Shown here piece after piece: positions 7,884 to 13,910 of a stretch of 19,789 bases of DNA. Position numbers and translations under genes: made by a program. The notes beneath the pieces are model-generated. The model saw only the letters and a list, made by a program, of their open reading frames with translations, was not told the origin of the DNA and searched no databases. This DNA comes from Actinomycetes bacterium. Its GTDB lineage: Bacteria; Actinomycetota; Actinomycetes; S36-B12; UBA10799. The stretch spans positions 1 to 19,789 of the forward strand of contig JAKOZM010000102.1 of assembly GCA_029779995.1 (NCBI GenBank), given 5' to 3'. The stretch's first letter is position 1. Each line of letters opens with the position of its first letter.

Positions 7884-8485
7884 TCCGGGGCCGGCAGGTC
7901 GAAGCGCAAGTCGGGCGCTGGGACGGCTGCGCCGCGGTTGACCGTCAACGGGATGACCCCGGCCCATACGGCGGCATCGAGATCCTCCGGCTCGTCCTCG
8001 GGCGGGGAGTCGCTGATCTTCACTGACCACTGCGTCAACGGGATCTCCAGGACCATGGTGGCGGCCAGTTCCTTGGCAGTCGGTGCCCGCAGGATGTCCC
8101 AGCGCCCTGGGATCAGATGTTCGGTCAGCACCCGCAGCCCTTCGAGCTGGTCGGCGACCGGTCGGGCGCTTCCCAGGATCATCGCGCTGCGGTACTGCAT
8201 GGAGGAGTTGAAGGCACTGCGCGCCAGCACCAGGCCATCGAGATGGGTGACGGTCACGCACACCGCGGCGCCGGCGGCCATGGCCCGCATCAGGCGGCTA
8301 CCCGTGGACCCGTGCACCAGCAGGCGCTCGCCGTCGCGTGCGCAGGCCATCGGCAACGCGTACGGCTGCCCGTCGTCGACGATCGCCACATGTGCCACGA
8401 GTGCGGAATCCAGCACCTCATCCAGGGCGGCACGGTCGGTGCGGGTCTTCTCCGGCAGGCGGCGTATGCGGGTACGGTCGGTCAC
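7874..8485 (-). CDS. Pyridoxamine 5'-phosphate oxidase-like FMN-binding split-barrel protein
   Basis: This is a 203-residue protein of the Pyridox_ox_2 / NimA-like flavin-binding split-barrel type. Evidence includes the early strand pair (AHVAIVDDGQPYALPMACA), the LLVHGSTGSRLMRAM stretch usual at the FMN phosphate site, YRSAMILGSARPV, and PGRWDILRAP near the C-terminal domain. Relatives bind FMN, F420 or haem and carry out small redox reactions, including nitro reduction. It is the last gene of the minus-strand operon. Its GTG start overlaps the stop of the sucrase/ferredoxin-like gene by four bases (GTGA), so translation is probably coupled. In this context it could supply or accept electrons for the upstream enzymes; that role is inference. 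The 3' end overlaps the convergent Gfo/Idh/MocA gene by ten bases. Confidence 0.85.
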   Translation of the reverse strand: MTDRTRIRRLPEKTRTDRAALDEVLDSALVAHVAIVDDGQPYALPMACARDGERLLVHGSTGSRLMRAMAAGAAVCVTVTHLDGLVLARSAFNSSMQYRSAMILGSARPVADQLEGLRVLTEHLIPGRWDILRAPTAKELAATMVLEIPLTQWSVKISDSPPEDEPEDLDAAVWAGVIPLTVNRGAAVPAPDLRFDLPAPDQR

Positions 8486-9351
8486 GGTGTGACCCTATCG
8501 AGGCTGAGCAGCTCATACTCGAAACCTGTGCCTTTCCGCAGCGCGCGGCAGGTCGCGGGGGTTCCCAGATTCACCTCTTGCTCACGCAGCCGCACGCGCA
8601 CCTCAGGCTGGCTGAAGACGACCTCCACCTCTGTTCCCACTGCGCTGACACTGACCGGGTGCAGGCCGGCGATCTGCGTGTGACCCAATGCCCGCCGGGC
8701 CAGAATGTCGGCTGCCTGCACGTGTCGTTCGTAGGCGTTGCGGCCGCGCAGGTGGGCGCTGAGCACCTCCCCCCGGTGGTAGGCGTCGAGGATCTCGAAC
8801 CCACTGCCCGCATCCACCCTGCCGAAACTCAGGCCATGCGGCAGCAGCACCATGGTCGCGGCGAACCGGTCACCGCCGAGGTGGGAACACTCCCAGACCT
8901 GGCCCGGCCACATCGGTTCCACGGCAGCTGCGACCGGGCGACCCCGCAGTGCGCAACAGACGTCGTGTTTGCTGTGGGCGCAGACGATCGCCACCGGGTC
9001 ACCGCCGGGCTCGACGTGCCAGTTGTCGGCGAGCACCTCCTCGAGGCTCTCGCCGAGGTTCCAGCGGATGCCCTCGTGGCCGGGCCTGATGTCCGCGATC
9101 GCCCACCGGAACGGCCCCTGCGTGCGCGGGTGCCGACCGGGTCGACGGATCAGCGAAATCCGGGCCTCGTAGGCAGAGGCCTTCTGCGACAGGGCGTGGG
9201 CTTCGAAGGGGTCGAACACGTCGAGCGCGCGTGACGGCCAAGCCCCTTCCCGCTCGACGAGCAGCCACCGTTGGCCGGGGGGTGCGGTGGCCACCATGCT
9301 GTCCTGGCGTAGCGCGGAAGCTGTGGAGCACCGGAAACCAGCAATGCTCAC
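8482..9351 (-). CDS. Sucrase/ferredoxin-like family protein (thioredoxin-like 2Fe-2S type)
   Basis: This is a 289-residue protein of the Suc_Fer-like family, whose C-terminal half has a thioredoxin-like ferredoxin fold. The cysteine motif is visible: C124 (IVCAHSKHDVCC) with C132 and C133, then C155 and H157 (VWECSHLGGDRFAAT), which are the likely ligands of a [2Fe-2S] cluster. The LPHGLSFGRVD segment after it is also family-typical. An electron-transfer role is expected; the physiological partner is not known for most members. It is the third gene of the operon, overlapping the cupin gene upstream and the FMN-binding gene downstream by four bases each (GTGA), so its stoichiometry is probably tied to both. 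The GTG start at 9351 is fixed by that overlap. Confidence 0.85.
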   Translation of the reverse strand: MSIAGFRCSTASALRQDSMVATAPPGQRWLLVEREGAWPSRALDVFDPFEAHALSQKASAYEARISLIRRPGRHPRTQGPFRWAIADIRPGHEGIRWNLGESLEEVLADNWHVEPGGDPVAIVCAHSKHDVCCALRGRPVAAAVEPMWPGQVWECSHLGGDRFAATMVLLPHGLSFGRVDAGSGFEILDAYHRGEVLSAHLRGRNAYERHVQAADILARRALGHTQIAGLHPVSVSAVGTEVEVVFSQPEVRVRLREQEVNLGTPATCRALRKGTGFEYELLSLDRVTP

Positions 9352-10544
9352 TGGTCCGTCTCGATCACCAGGACGCCCTCACGCAGCAGTCCGGCAATCG
9401 TCGCGGGGTCGCACGCCAGGTCCTGCACTCTCACAGGATGCCCGGTCATGAGCGAACGCACCGCAGACAGGTCGGCTCTCGACAGGGTCACAGTGCGCCC
9501 GTTGGGCAATCGGAGGTCGGTATCGGTCAGTTCGACATCCCAGAATCTGCGCAGGCGCACGACGTGGTGGGGCTGTAGGTGGGCAGCGGCATCGGCCTGG
9601 GCGACGGGTGAGAGGGGCTCGGGACGTTGCTGACTGGCCTGGCGGTGGCGCAGGTCACGGCCGACCGCATCGAGGTCTACCTGGTCGATGCGCAGCCGAA
9701 GCCGCTCCAGGATGGGCGCCAGATACTCGGTGCCATCTGTCGGGTCCCAGCCCACTGGCATGGATTCCCGCCAGTCGCCGTTCTGCACCTGCTCCAACAT
9801 CGCTGCGACGATCTGGCCTTCGGTCACAGCATGGATGCCGAACGTGAGGTGAATGCTGGTGCCGCCCAGCGCGGCGGCGGAGTGGATGAAGCCGCGCGGC
9901 AGGTACAGGCAGTCTCCAGGCGTGAGTGTCGCCTCCACAATGGGTGCCTCGCAGGCCCGCGCCGCGACCTCATCTGCCACGGTGTTCCAGGCGGTGTCCG
10001 GGAGGCTGCTGACTGGTTCGTGGACCTGCCAGTGCTTATGGCCTGCGATCTGCAGGACGAACACGTCATGGGTGTCGTAGTGCGCGGAGAAACCCTGCGA
10101 CTGCGGCGGGGTGATGTAGGCGTTGACCTGCACGGGATGGCCGAGTTCTCTGTGCAGGCGAGCGGCCAGGTCGCCCACGGGTTCCCAGGTCCGGTGCACA
10201 CCCTGCAGCACGACGGTGGATCCGTCGGCGAACAGTCGCAGGACGTCCTCGTCGCGCACCTGGTCGGCGATGGTGGCACCGACGCCGCCGGACCCGGTGA
10301 ACTGCGCTGCCGGGACCACCGTGCCGTTCTTGGCCATCCGTAGGAATGGGGTTCGCAGGCCACGACGGCTGAGAAGTTCGTCGACGGCGGCCAGCGAGAA
10401 AAGGGAGTCGTGTTTCGGTAGATCCTGGCCCCGGGACAGCCACGCCCGACGTGCCCAGATGGAAGCAGCGAACACGTCGGGCGCGGCCGAACACAAACGA
10501 GCCAGGGCTGAATCAGTCCTGGCGCAGGAGTGTGTGACGCTCAC
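9348..10544 (-). CDS. JmjC/cupin (Cupin_4, ROXA-like) 2-oxoglutarate Fe(II) oxygenase
   Basis: This is a 398-residue protein of the cupin/JmjC hydroxylase type, which includes ribosomal oxygenases such as YcfD. The Fe(II)-binding facial triad is intact: H155 and D157 (SAHYDTHD) and H221 (GFIHSA). K170 (GHKHW) lies where a basic residue often holds 2-oxoglutarate, and YLPRGFIHSA is a classic second cupin motif. The C-terminal 130 residues look helical plus winged-helix-like, as in YcfD. Such enzymes hydroxylate side chains of proteins or peptides. The gene starts with a GTG that overlaps the stop of the DGGA-repeat peptide gene (GTGA) and its own stop overlaps the Suc_Fer-like start, so the peptide is an obvious candidate substrate. 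A ribosomal-protein substrate, as for YcfD, is the main alternative. Confidence 0.85.
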   Translation of the reverse strand: MSVTHSCARTDSALARLCSAAPDVFAASIWARRAWLSRGQDLPKHDSLFSLAAVDELLSRRGLRTPFLRMAKNGTVVPAAQFTGSGGVGATIADQVRDEDVLRLFADGSTVVLQGVHRTWEPVGDLAARLHRELGHPVQVNAYITPPQSQGFSAHYDTHDVFVLQIAGHKHWQVHEPVSSLPDTAWNTVADEVAARACEAPIVEATLTPGDCLYLPRGFIHSAAALGGTSIHLTFGIHAVTEGQIVAAMLEQVQNGDWRESMPVGWDPTDGTEYLAPILERLRLRIDQVDLDAVGRDLRHRQASQQRPEPLSPVAQADAAAHLQPHHVVRLRRFWDVELTDTDLRLPNGRTVTLSRADLSAVRSLMTGHPVRVQDLACDPATIAGLLREGVLVIETDQ

Positions 10545-10738
10545 GCGCCGCCGTCGGCGCCACCATCAGCGCCGCCGTCGGCACCGCCGTCCGCACCACC
10601 ATCAGCGCCGCCGTCCGCGCCGCCGTCCGCACCGCCGTCAGCGCCGCCGTCGGCTGGGCCGTGCGCGCCGCCGTCGGCGCCACTGTCCGCGCCACCATCG
10701 GCACCGCCATCACCCAAGGGAGTCTCTTCGTCAAGCAT
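10541..10738 (-). CDS. 65-residue DGGA-repeat acidic peptide, candidate RiPP precursor
   Basis: The peptide has a nine-residue head (MLDEETPLG) followed by 14 tetrapeptide units to the last residue: DGGA, DGGA, DSGA, DGGA, HGPA, then nine DGGA. It has 14 Asp and 2 Glu, no Lys, Arg, Cys or aromatic residue, and no signal peptide, so it is extremely acidic and surely disordered when free. Reality of the gene is supported by a strong ribosome binding site (AAAGGAA at 10745-10751, six bases before ATG), a -10-like TAGATT upstream, and a GTGA overlap of its stop with the cupin start. The units use mixed synonymous codons (GAC/GAT, GGC/GGT, GCG/GCC/GCT). Function is unknown; a substrate of the adjacent oxygenase, possibly metal-binding after hydroxylation, is inference. 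A mirror-image ORF exists on the other strand but lacks such signals. Confidence 0.72.
   Translation of the reverse strand: MLDEETPLGDGGADGGADSGADGGAHGPADGGADGGADGGADGGADGGADGGADGGADGGADGGA
10544..10711 (-). repeat. 14 x 12-bp tandem coding repeat (DGGA units)
   Basis: There are fourteen 12-base units in phase with the reading frame of the peptide gene, ending directly before its stop codon. Differences between units lie almost entirely at third codon positions, except the two variant units DSGA and HGPA. Confidence 0.9.
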
Positions 10739-10766
10739 GCAAAGTTCCTTTCGTCGCCGTCACCGA

Positions 10767-10777
10767 CCGGTAACCGG
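10767..10777. promoter_or_regulatory. Near-perfect dyad in the 5'-UTR of the peptide operon
   Basis: CCGGT-A-ACCGG has 5-bp arms around one base. It lies between the predicted -10 (10793-10798) and the ribosome binding site (10745-10751), so it could be an operator or a small UTR stem. Confidence 0.3.
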
Positions 10778-10792
10778 GTCGATGTGTTTGTG

Positions 10793-10798
10793 AATCTA
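10793..10798 (-). promoter_or_regulatory. Candidate -10 (TAGATT) of the DGGA-peptide operon
   Basis: TAGATT on the minus strand fits TANNNT and would give a leader of about 48 bases before the ATG at 10738. A TTGATA lies upstream but only 13 bases away, too close for a standard -35. Confidence 0.35.
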
Positions 10799-10886
10799 CC
10801 CGCGTTGCGGCTATCAAGCCTCTGCATGCAATCTTGGCCGACCGTGGGTGAGTCGTCCTCGACGCTGAAGGATGAACGATTGTGTC

Positions 10887-11019
10887 CACATCTGGTTGGG
10901 GCCGGACCATGATCAACGAGATGTGTAAGTGCCACGCGGTGCAATTGGTGCAATTCAGACTTCTGCAACGTGTTGCTGGTTGAGTTTCGTCTTCCTCGAC
11001 CGAAGTCCAACCAGATGTG
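10887..11019. repeat. 13-bp perfect inverted repeat pair enclosing 107 bases
   Basis: CACATCTGGTTGG at 10887-10899 is the exact reverse complement of CCAACCAGATGTG at 11007-11019. The enclosed 107 bases carry further short direct repeats. It may be a long-range RNA stem, a paired operator, or termini of a small non-coding mobile element (no target duplication recognised). Confidence 0.6.
10938..10955. repeat. Tandem GGTGCAATT pair
   Basis: Two perfect adjacent 9-base copies sit inside the 133-base inverted-repeat island. Adjacent AT-richer direct repeats of this kind are often protein-binding sites. Confidence 0.5.
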
Positions 11020-11047
11020 TAGACCACCGGGATCGGCCGCCTCGTCT

Positions 11048-12004
11048 TCAGCGCTTTTTGTCCGGTTCGGTCGCGAAAACATCCCGGGCGGCACTTTCGT
11101 CAGGCTCCGGTGGATCAATCTCGCGGCGCCCGCGCCGGGCCCGCAACAGGATCGGCACACCCAGCAGCAACACACCCACGACGGTCACGGTCGTTCCCAC
11201 CCAGGCCGGTGCGCCGAGCAGGGAGATTCCCCCCGCCCCCACCAGGACCAGTAGCAGCCACCGCAGTTCCTGGCCGTTGTACCGGCTGGAAACCCGCGCT
11301 CCGATGAACACCCCAGGGACCTGTCCGAGGAGCAGACTGAACAGGATCGTGGGATCGATGTCGCCCATCCCCGCATGCGCGATGGCACCGGCCACCAGCA
11401 TGGGCACGGCCTGCACGATGTCGGTGCCGACCAGCCGGCTCGGCAGCATGGCCGGGAACAGGATCAGCAGACAGGCAGCGATCAGTGTCCCCGAGCCGAC
11501 ACTGGTCAAGCCCACCAGAATGCCGACCAGCAGACCAACAGTCCCGGCGATGGCCAGCCGTCCGCGGGGGAACACCAGGGGCTGCGCGCCGTGTTCTTGG
11601 GCGTACTTGCGCTGCCGCAGGCGGAACAGGGTGACGGCGACGGCGACCAGCAGCACCGCACCGATCGTCTTCTTCAGGAAGGCCTCGCCGCTCGCGCTCT
11701 CGGCGATGAGGGAGAACAACCATGAACCGAACAGAACCCCTGGGACCGAACCCATGGACAACCACAGCACGACCGGCCAGTAGGGGGTCTTGCGTCTGAT
11801 GTGGACGGCCGCCCCGACCGGTTTCATGACTGCGGCGGACACGAGATCCGTGGACACGGCGACGGGTGCTGGCACGTTGAAGAGCAGTAGCAACATGGGT
11901 GTGACGATGGCCGCCCCGCCCAGGCCAGTCAGTCCTACCACCACACCGGCGAACAGTCCGCCCAGGGACAGCCAGGGATCAATCACCAGGTAATTCTGTA
12001 ACAC
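11048..12004 (-). CDS. TauE/SafE family permease (sulfite exporter-like)
   Basis: This is a 318-residue integral membrane protein with about eight hydrophobic segments. The first helix carries the family signature GGLFAGVVVGLTGLGGAAIV, and the second half repeats it (VGLLVGILVGLTSVGSGTLI), giving the internal duplication typical of TauE/SafE permeases. Family members move sulfite, sulfoacetate, thiosulfate and other organic anions; the substrate here is not known. It is followed by the cytoplasmic, charged tail ending in TEPDKKR. The GTG start at 12004 has only a poor GAGG three bases upstream. It lies 27 bases after the dsbB stop, so it is likely the third gene of that cluster. A link between thiol oxidation and sulfur-compound export is plausible but inferred from position only. 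Confidence 0.88.
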   Translation of the reverse strand: MLQNYLVIDPWLSLGGLFAGVVVGLTGLGGAAIVTPMLLLLFNVPAPVAVSTDLVSAAVMKPVGAAVHIRRKTPYWPVVLWLSMGSVPGVLFGSWLFSLIAESASGEAFLKKTIGAVLLVAVAVTLFRLRQRKYAQEHGAQPLVFPRGRLAIAGTVGLLVGILVGLTSVGSGTLIAACLLILFPAMLPSRLVGTDIVQAVPMLVAGAIAHAGMGDIDPTILFSLLLGQVPGVFIGARVSSRYNGQELRWLLLVLVGAGGISLLGAPAWVGTTVTVVGVLLLGVPILLRARRGRREIDPPEPDESAARDVFATEPDKKR

Positions 12005-12031
12005 GCCTCGCCAGAGATCTGGCAGCGGCGC

Positions 12032-12628
12032 TCAGCCACCGGTGAGTTGCGTGATCAGGTTGTACGAGTCCGGGTCATCGGGGAGCACCAGCGCGAAGCC
12101 CTCGAGGAAGATGATCGCGATGACGTTGGCAGCGACGAGGATCACGAACAGCCAGACGACCACCGACGACACCGTCAGGGCTGCCTTGCTGTCCGGAGCC
12201 TCGGGGATGCCAACCGGGGCGAGGATGCTCACCGCGGCCACGAACAGGATGACCACGTAGAACGTGATCAGGGCCCATGTGTATAGGTGGTAGCCCATCA
12301 CCGGCGAGCCATATCCCGGGTCTCCGGGTTTGATGTGCAACAGGATCTGCCGCACTGAGACCAGCGCCCCGGCCGCAGCACCCAGCACGCCCAGGCCCAG
12401 CCCTTGGGCGTAGCGGGCCGGTGTCAATTCGCCGCGTCGGGCCTGCATGATCACCCATAGAGCACCCAGGGTGCTGAGGATCATGCCGTAGCGCTGCAGC
12501 ATGCACAGCGGGCAGGGGAACTCGCCTTCGGCGAATTGGATGGTGAACGCCCCGAGTAACACGCCGATGTAGGCGAAGACCCAGGCGTGCATCCCCCAGA
12601 ACAGCAGCTTCGGGAAGGTCTTGGTCAT
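12032..12628 (-). CDS. dsbB: Disulfide bond formation protein B (DsbB family)
   Basis: This is a 198-residue membrane protein, related to DsbB, that passes electrons from thiol oxidase partners to quinone. The redox-active motif CPLC is at residues 39-42 in the first extracytoplasmic loop (EFPCPLCMLQRYGMI). After TM3, HIKPGDPGYGSPVMGYHLYTWALI matches the family subgroup that lacks the second cysteine pair; C39 and C42 are in fact the only cysteines of the protein. A fifth hydrophobic segment lies near the C-terminus. The ATG at 12628 is chosen because it overlaps the stop of the upstream DUF5993 gene (ATGA) and begins at the expected N-terminus; the open frame extends further but reads as non-coding. 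No DsbA/DsbD-like partner is seen in this window. Confidence 0.9.
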   Translation of the reverse strand: MTKTFPKLLFWGMHAWVFAYIGVLLGAFTIQFAEGEFPCPLCMLQRYGMILSTLGALWVIMQARRGELTPARYAQGLGLGVLGAAAGALVSVRQILLHIKPGDPGYGSPVMGYHLYTWALITFYVVILFVAAVSILAPVGIPEAPDSKAALTVSSVVVWLFVILVAANVIAIIFLEGFALVLPDDPDSYNLITQLTGG

Positions 12629-12786
12629 CAGAAGCTCAGATCCAGTGGGGAGGTCACGTGGTACCTGAACAGGGCCAGCATCAGGACCAGCGTGATGAAC
12701 CACGTCGTCAGAATCCACTTGCGAGCGGCACCCCTCACGACCAGGACGGCGGTGAGCAGGAGCAGCGCCAGAATGATGATGTCCAT
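12628..12786 (-). CDS. DUF5993 family small membrane protein
   Basis: This is a 52-residue protein with two hydrophobic segments: a first helix (DIIILALLLLTAVLVV), a short basic turn (RGAARK) and a second helix (WFITLVLMLALF), then a polar tail ending in LDLSF. DUF5993 proteins have this shape and, as I recall, are regularly encoded directly before dsbB. Its stop overlaps the dsbB start by four bases (ATGA). The ATG at 12786 has a strong GGAGG four bases upstream; a second in-frame ATG at 12798 is possible but would overlap that ribosome binding site. Function is unknown; a small partner or stabiliser of DsbB is the natural guess. Confidence 0.8.
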   Translation of the reverse strand: MDIIILALLLLTAVLVVRGAARKWILTTWFITLVLMLALFRYHVTSPLDLSF

Positions 12787-12814
12787 CGGTCCTCCCATAC
12801 TGTCGACGCAACCA

Positions 12815-12820
12815 AACCTA
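12815..12820 (-). promoter_or_regulatory. Candidate -10 (TAGGTT) of the DUF5993-dsbB cluster
   Basis: TAGGTT on the minus strand fits TANNNT and lies 28 bases before the ATG at 12786, leaving room for the GGAGG ribosome binding site. No clear -35. Confidence 0.35.
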
Positions 12821-12952
12821 GGGTCTTGCGGTACCTCGAAGGCGGACGAAGCGGACACGCCGACCCCCTGGCTGCCGTCGTAGCCCGAATGGGTGAAACA
12901 TCGCCAGTGTGCCGATCATGGGTGCGTCGGGGGCCCCGCCAGATTCCCGGCG

Positions 12953-12958
12953 TAGCCT
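12953..12958 (+). promoter_or_regulatory. Leaderless -10 box (TAGCCT) for the alpha/beta hydrolase
   Basis: TAGCCT ends six bases before the GTG at 12965; the hexamer and spacing are identical to those at 3381-3386 before the MFS gene. No ribosome binding site is present. Confidence 0.55.
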
Positions 12959-12964
12959 GACAGC

Positions 12965-13861
12965 GTGGACGTCCAGACAGTCAAAGCCAACGGGATCGAG
13001 ATCGCCTACGAGACGTTCGGTGATCGCCAGGATCCGCCACTGCTGCTCGTGATGGGCCTGGGTACACAGATGATCGCGTGGCCGGACGACCTGTGCCGGG
13101 GGTTGGCCGATCGCGGGTTCTATGTGGTGCGTTATGACAATCGGGACTGCGGATTGAGCACACACTTCGACGGCAAACGAGCGCCATCGTTCGTCGACGT
13201 CGTGCTGCGCCGCCAGCGACCGCCCTACACGATCGACGACATGGCCCGCGACGGCATCGGACTCATGGATGCCCTGGGTCTGGACACGGTCCATCTGGTC
13301 GGGGCGTCGATGGGCGGTTTCATCGCCCAGACCATCGCCATCAACAACCCCCGCCGCGTGCGCAGCCTCACGCTGATCATGACGTCGACGGGCAATCGAC
13401 GGGTGGGAAACCCGAAGCCCGCCGTGTTCAGTCGGCTCACCAAACGCCGGGTGGTCGGCGATCGGCTCGGTGCTCAGCAGGCCGCCTTGGAGACGTTCCG
13501 GATCATCGGCTCCAAGGGCTACGCCTTCGACGAGGAGTACATGATGGACCTCGGTGGCCGCTCCTACGACCGGGCGTACAACCCCGCTGGATATCTGCGC
13601 CAGCTCGCTGCCATCGCGGCTCAGCCGGACCGCAGCGAACACCTGCGTCGCGTCCGGGTGCCCGCCCTGGTGATTCACGGTCTGCACGACCCCCTGGTGA
13701 ATCCCAGTGGTGGCTTGGCCGCTGCTCGGTTGCTGCGCAATGCCAAGTTCGTGGGTTACGCGGGGATGGGCCATGATCTGCCGCGCGCACTGTGGCCCGA
13801 CTTCGAGATGGAGATCGCTGCTCTTGCGCAGCGTGCGGACGCTGGGGTAAACGCCGGGTAA
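12965..13861 (+). CDS. Alpha/beta-fold hydrolase
   Basis: This is a 298-residue serine hydrolase. The nucleophile elbow is GASMGG with S115, the acid is D242 (VIHGLHDPLV) and the catalytic base is H270 (GMGHDLPRALW). LLLVMGLGTQMIAWP near residue 30 forms the oxyanion region, and YDNRDCGLS is a common motif of this group, which includes aclacinomycin methylesterase-like (RdmC-type) and other esterases/hydrolases. The real substrate is unknown. The protein lacks a signal peptide and should be cytoplasmic. The GTG start is supported by the TAGCCT box. It is divergent from the DUF5993-dsbB cluster and precedes the PAS-GGDEF-EAL gene by 49 bases. Confidence 0.9.
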   Translation: MDVQTVKANGIEIAYETFGDRQDPPLLLVMGLGTQMIAWPDDLCRGLADRGFYVVRYDNRDCGLSTHFDGKRAPSFVDVVLRRQRPPYTIDDMARDGIGLMDALGLDTVHLVGASMGGFIAQTIAINNPRRVRSLTLIMTSTGNRRVGNPKPAVFSRLTKRRVVGDRLGAQQAALETFRIIGSKGYAFDEEYMMDLGGRSYDRAYNPAGYLRQLAAIAAQPDRSEHLRRVRVPALVIHGLHDPLVNPSGGLAAARLLRNAKFVGYAGMGHDLPRALWPDFEMEIAALAQRADAGVNAG

Positions 13862-13882
13862 AGAATCATGAGTGCCGCCCGA

Positions 13883-13888
13883 TACGAT
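13883..13888 (+). promoter_or_regulatory. Candidate -10 (TACGAT) for the GGDEF-EAL gene
   Basis: TACGAT fits TANNNT. With transcription starting near 13895 the ribosome binding site GGAG at 13902-13905 and the GTG at 13911 are correctly placed. Confidence 0.4.
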
Positions 13889-13910
13889 TGGTCGGCAGAT
13901 CGGAGTGGCG

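Larger units (their letters stand above)
10739..11047. other. 309-base gene-free stretch between the TauE/SafE and peptide genes
   Basis: No convincing gene is seen here on either strand, and the base composition is visibly less GC-rich than around it. It holds the promoter and leader of the peptide operon (10739-10800), a 13-bp inverted repeat spanning 10887-11019, a tandem pair of GGTGCAATT (10938-10955), two copies of AGATGTGTA (10919-10927 and 11013-11021), and a small GCAAC/GTTGC hairpin in between. Confidence 0.6.

Noticed and set aside
8338..9234. Long plus-strand ORF opposite the Suc_Fer-like gene
   Set aside because: Shadow frame without recognisable domain; the minus frame has the family's cysteine motif and coupled start and stop.
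10544..10711. Tandem 12-bp repeats considered as a CRISPR or minisatellite
   Set aside because: There are no spacers, the period is 12 bases, and the units are in frame with a gene carrying good translation signals.
10541..10738. RTX-type calcium-binding repeat
   Set aside because: RTX units are nonapeptides of the GGxGxDxxx type with a hydrophobic residue; here the period is four and hydrophobic residues are absent.
10530..10793. Plus-strand ORF of 87 residues with PPSA repeats, antisense to the DGGA peptide
   Set aside because: It is the mirror of the repeat: third codon positions coincide on both strands, so synonymous variation cannot choose between them. The plus frame lacks a well-placed ribosome binding site and overlaps the cupin gene antisense, while the minus frame has AAAGGAA and a GTGA overlap.
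10731..11027. Minus-strand ORF of 98 residues covering the gap upstream of the peptide gene
   Set aside because: No ribosome binding site, odd amino-acid composition, and its first part is the inverted-repeat arm. It ends eight bases into the peptide gene, but nothing else supports translation.
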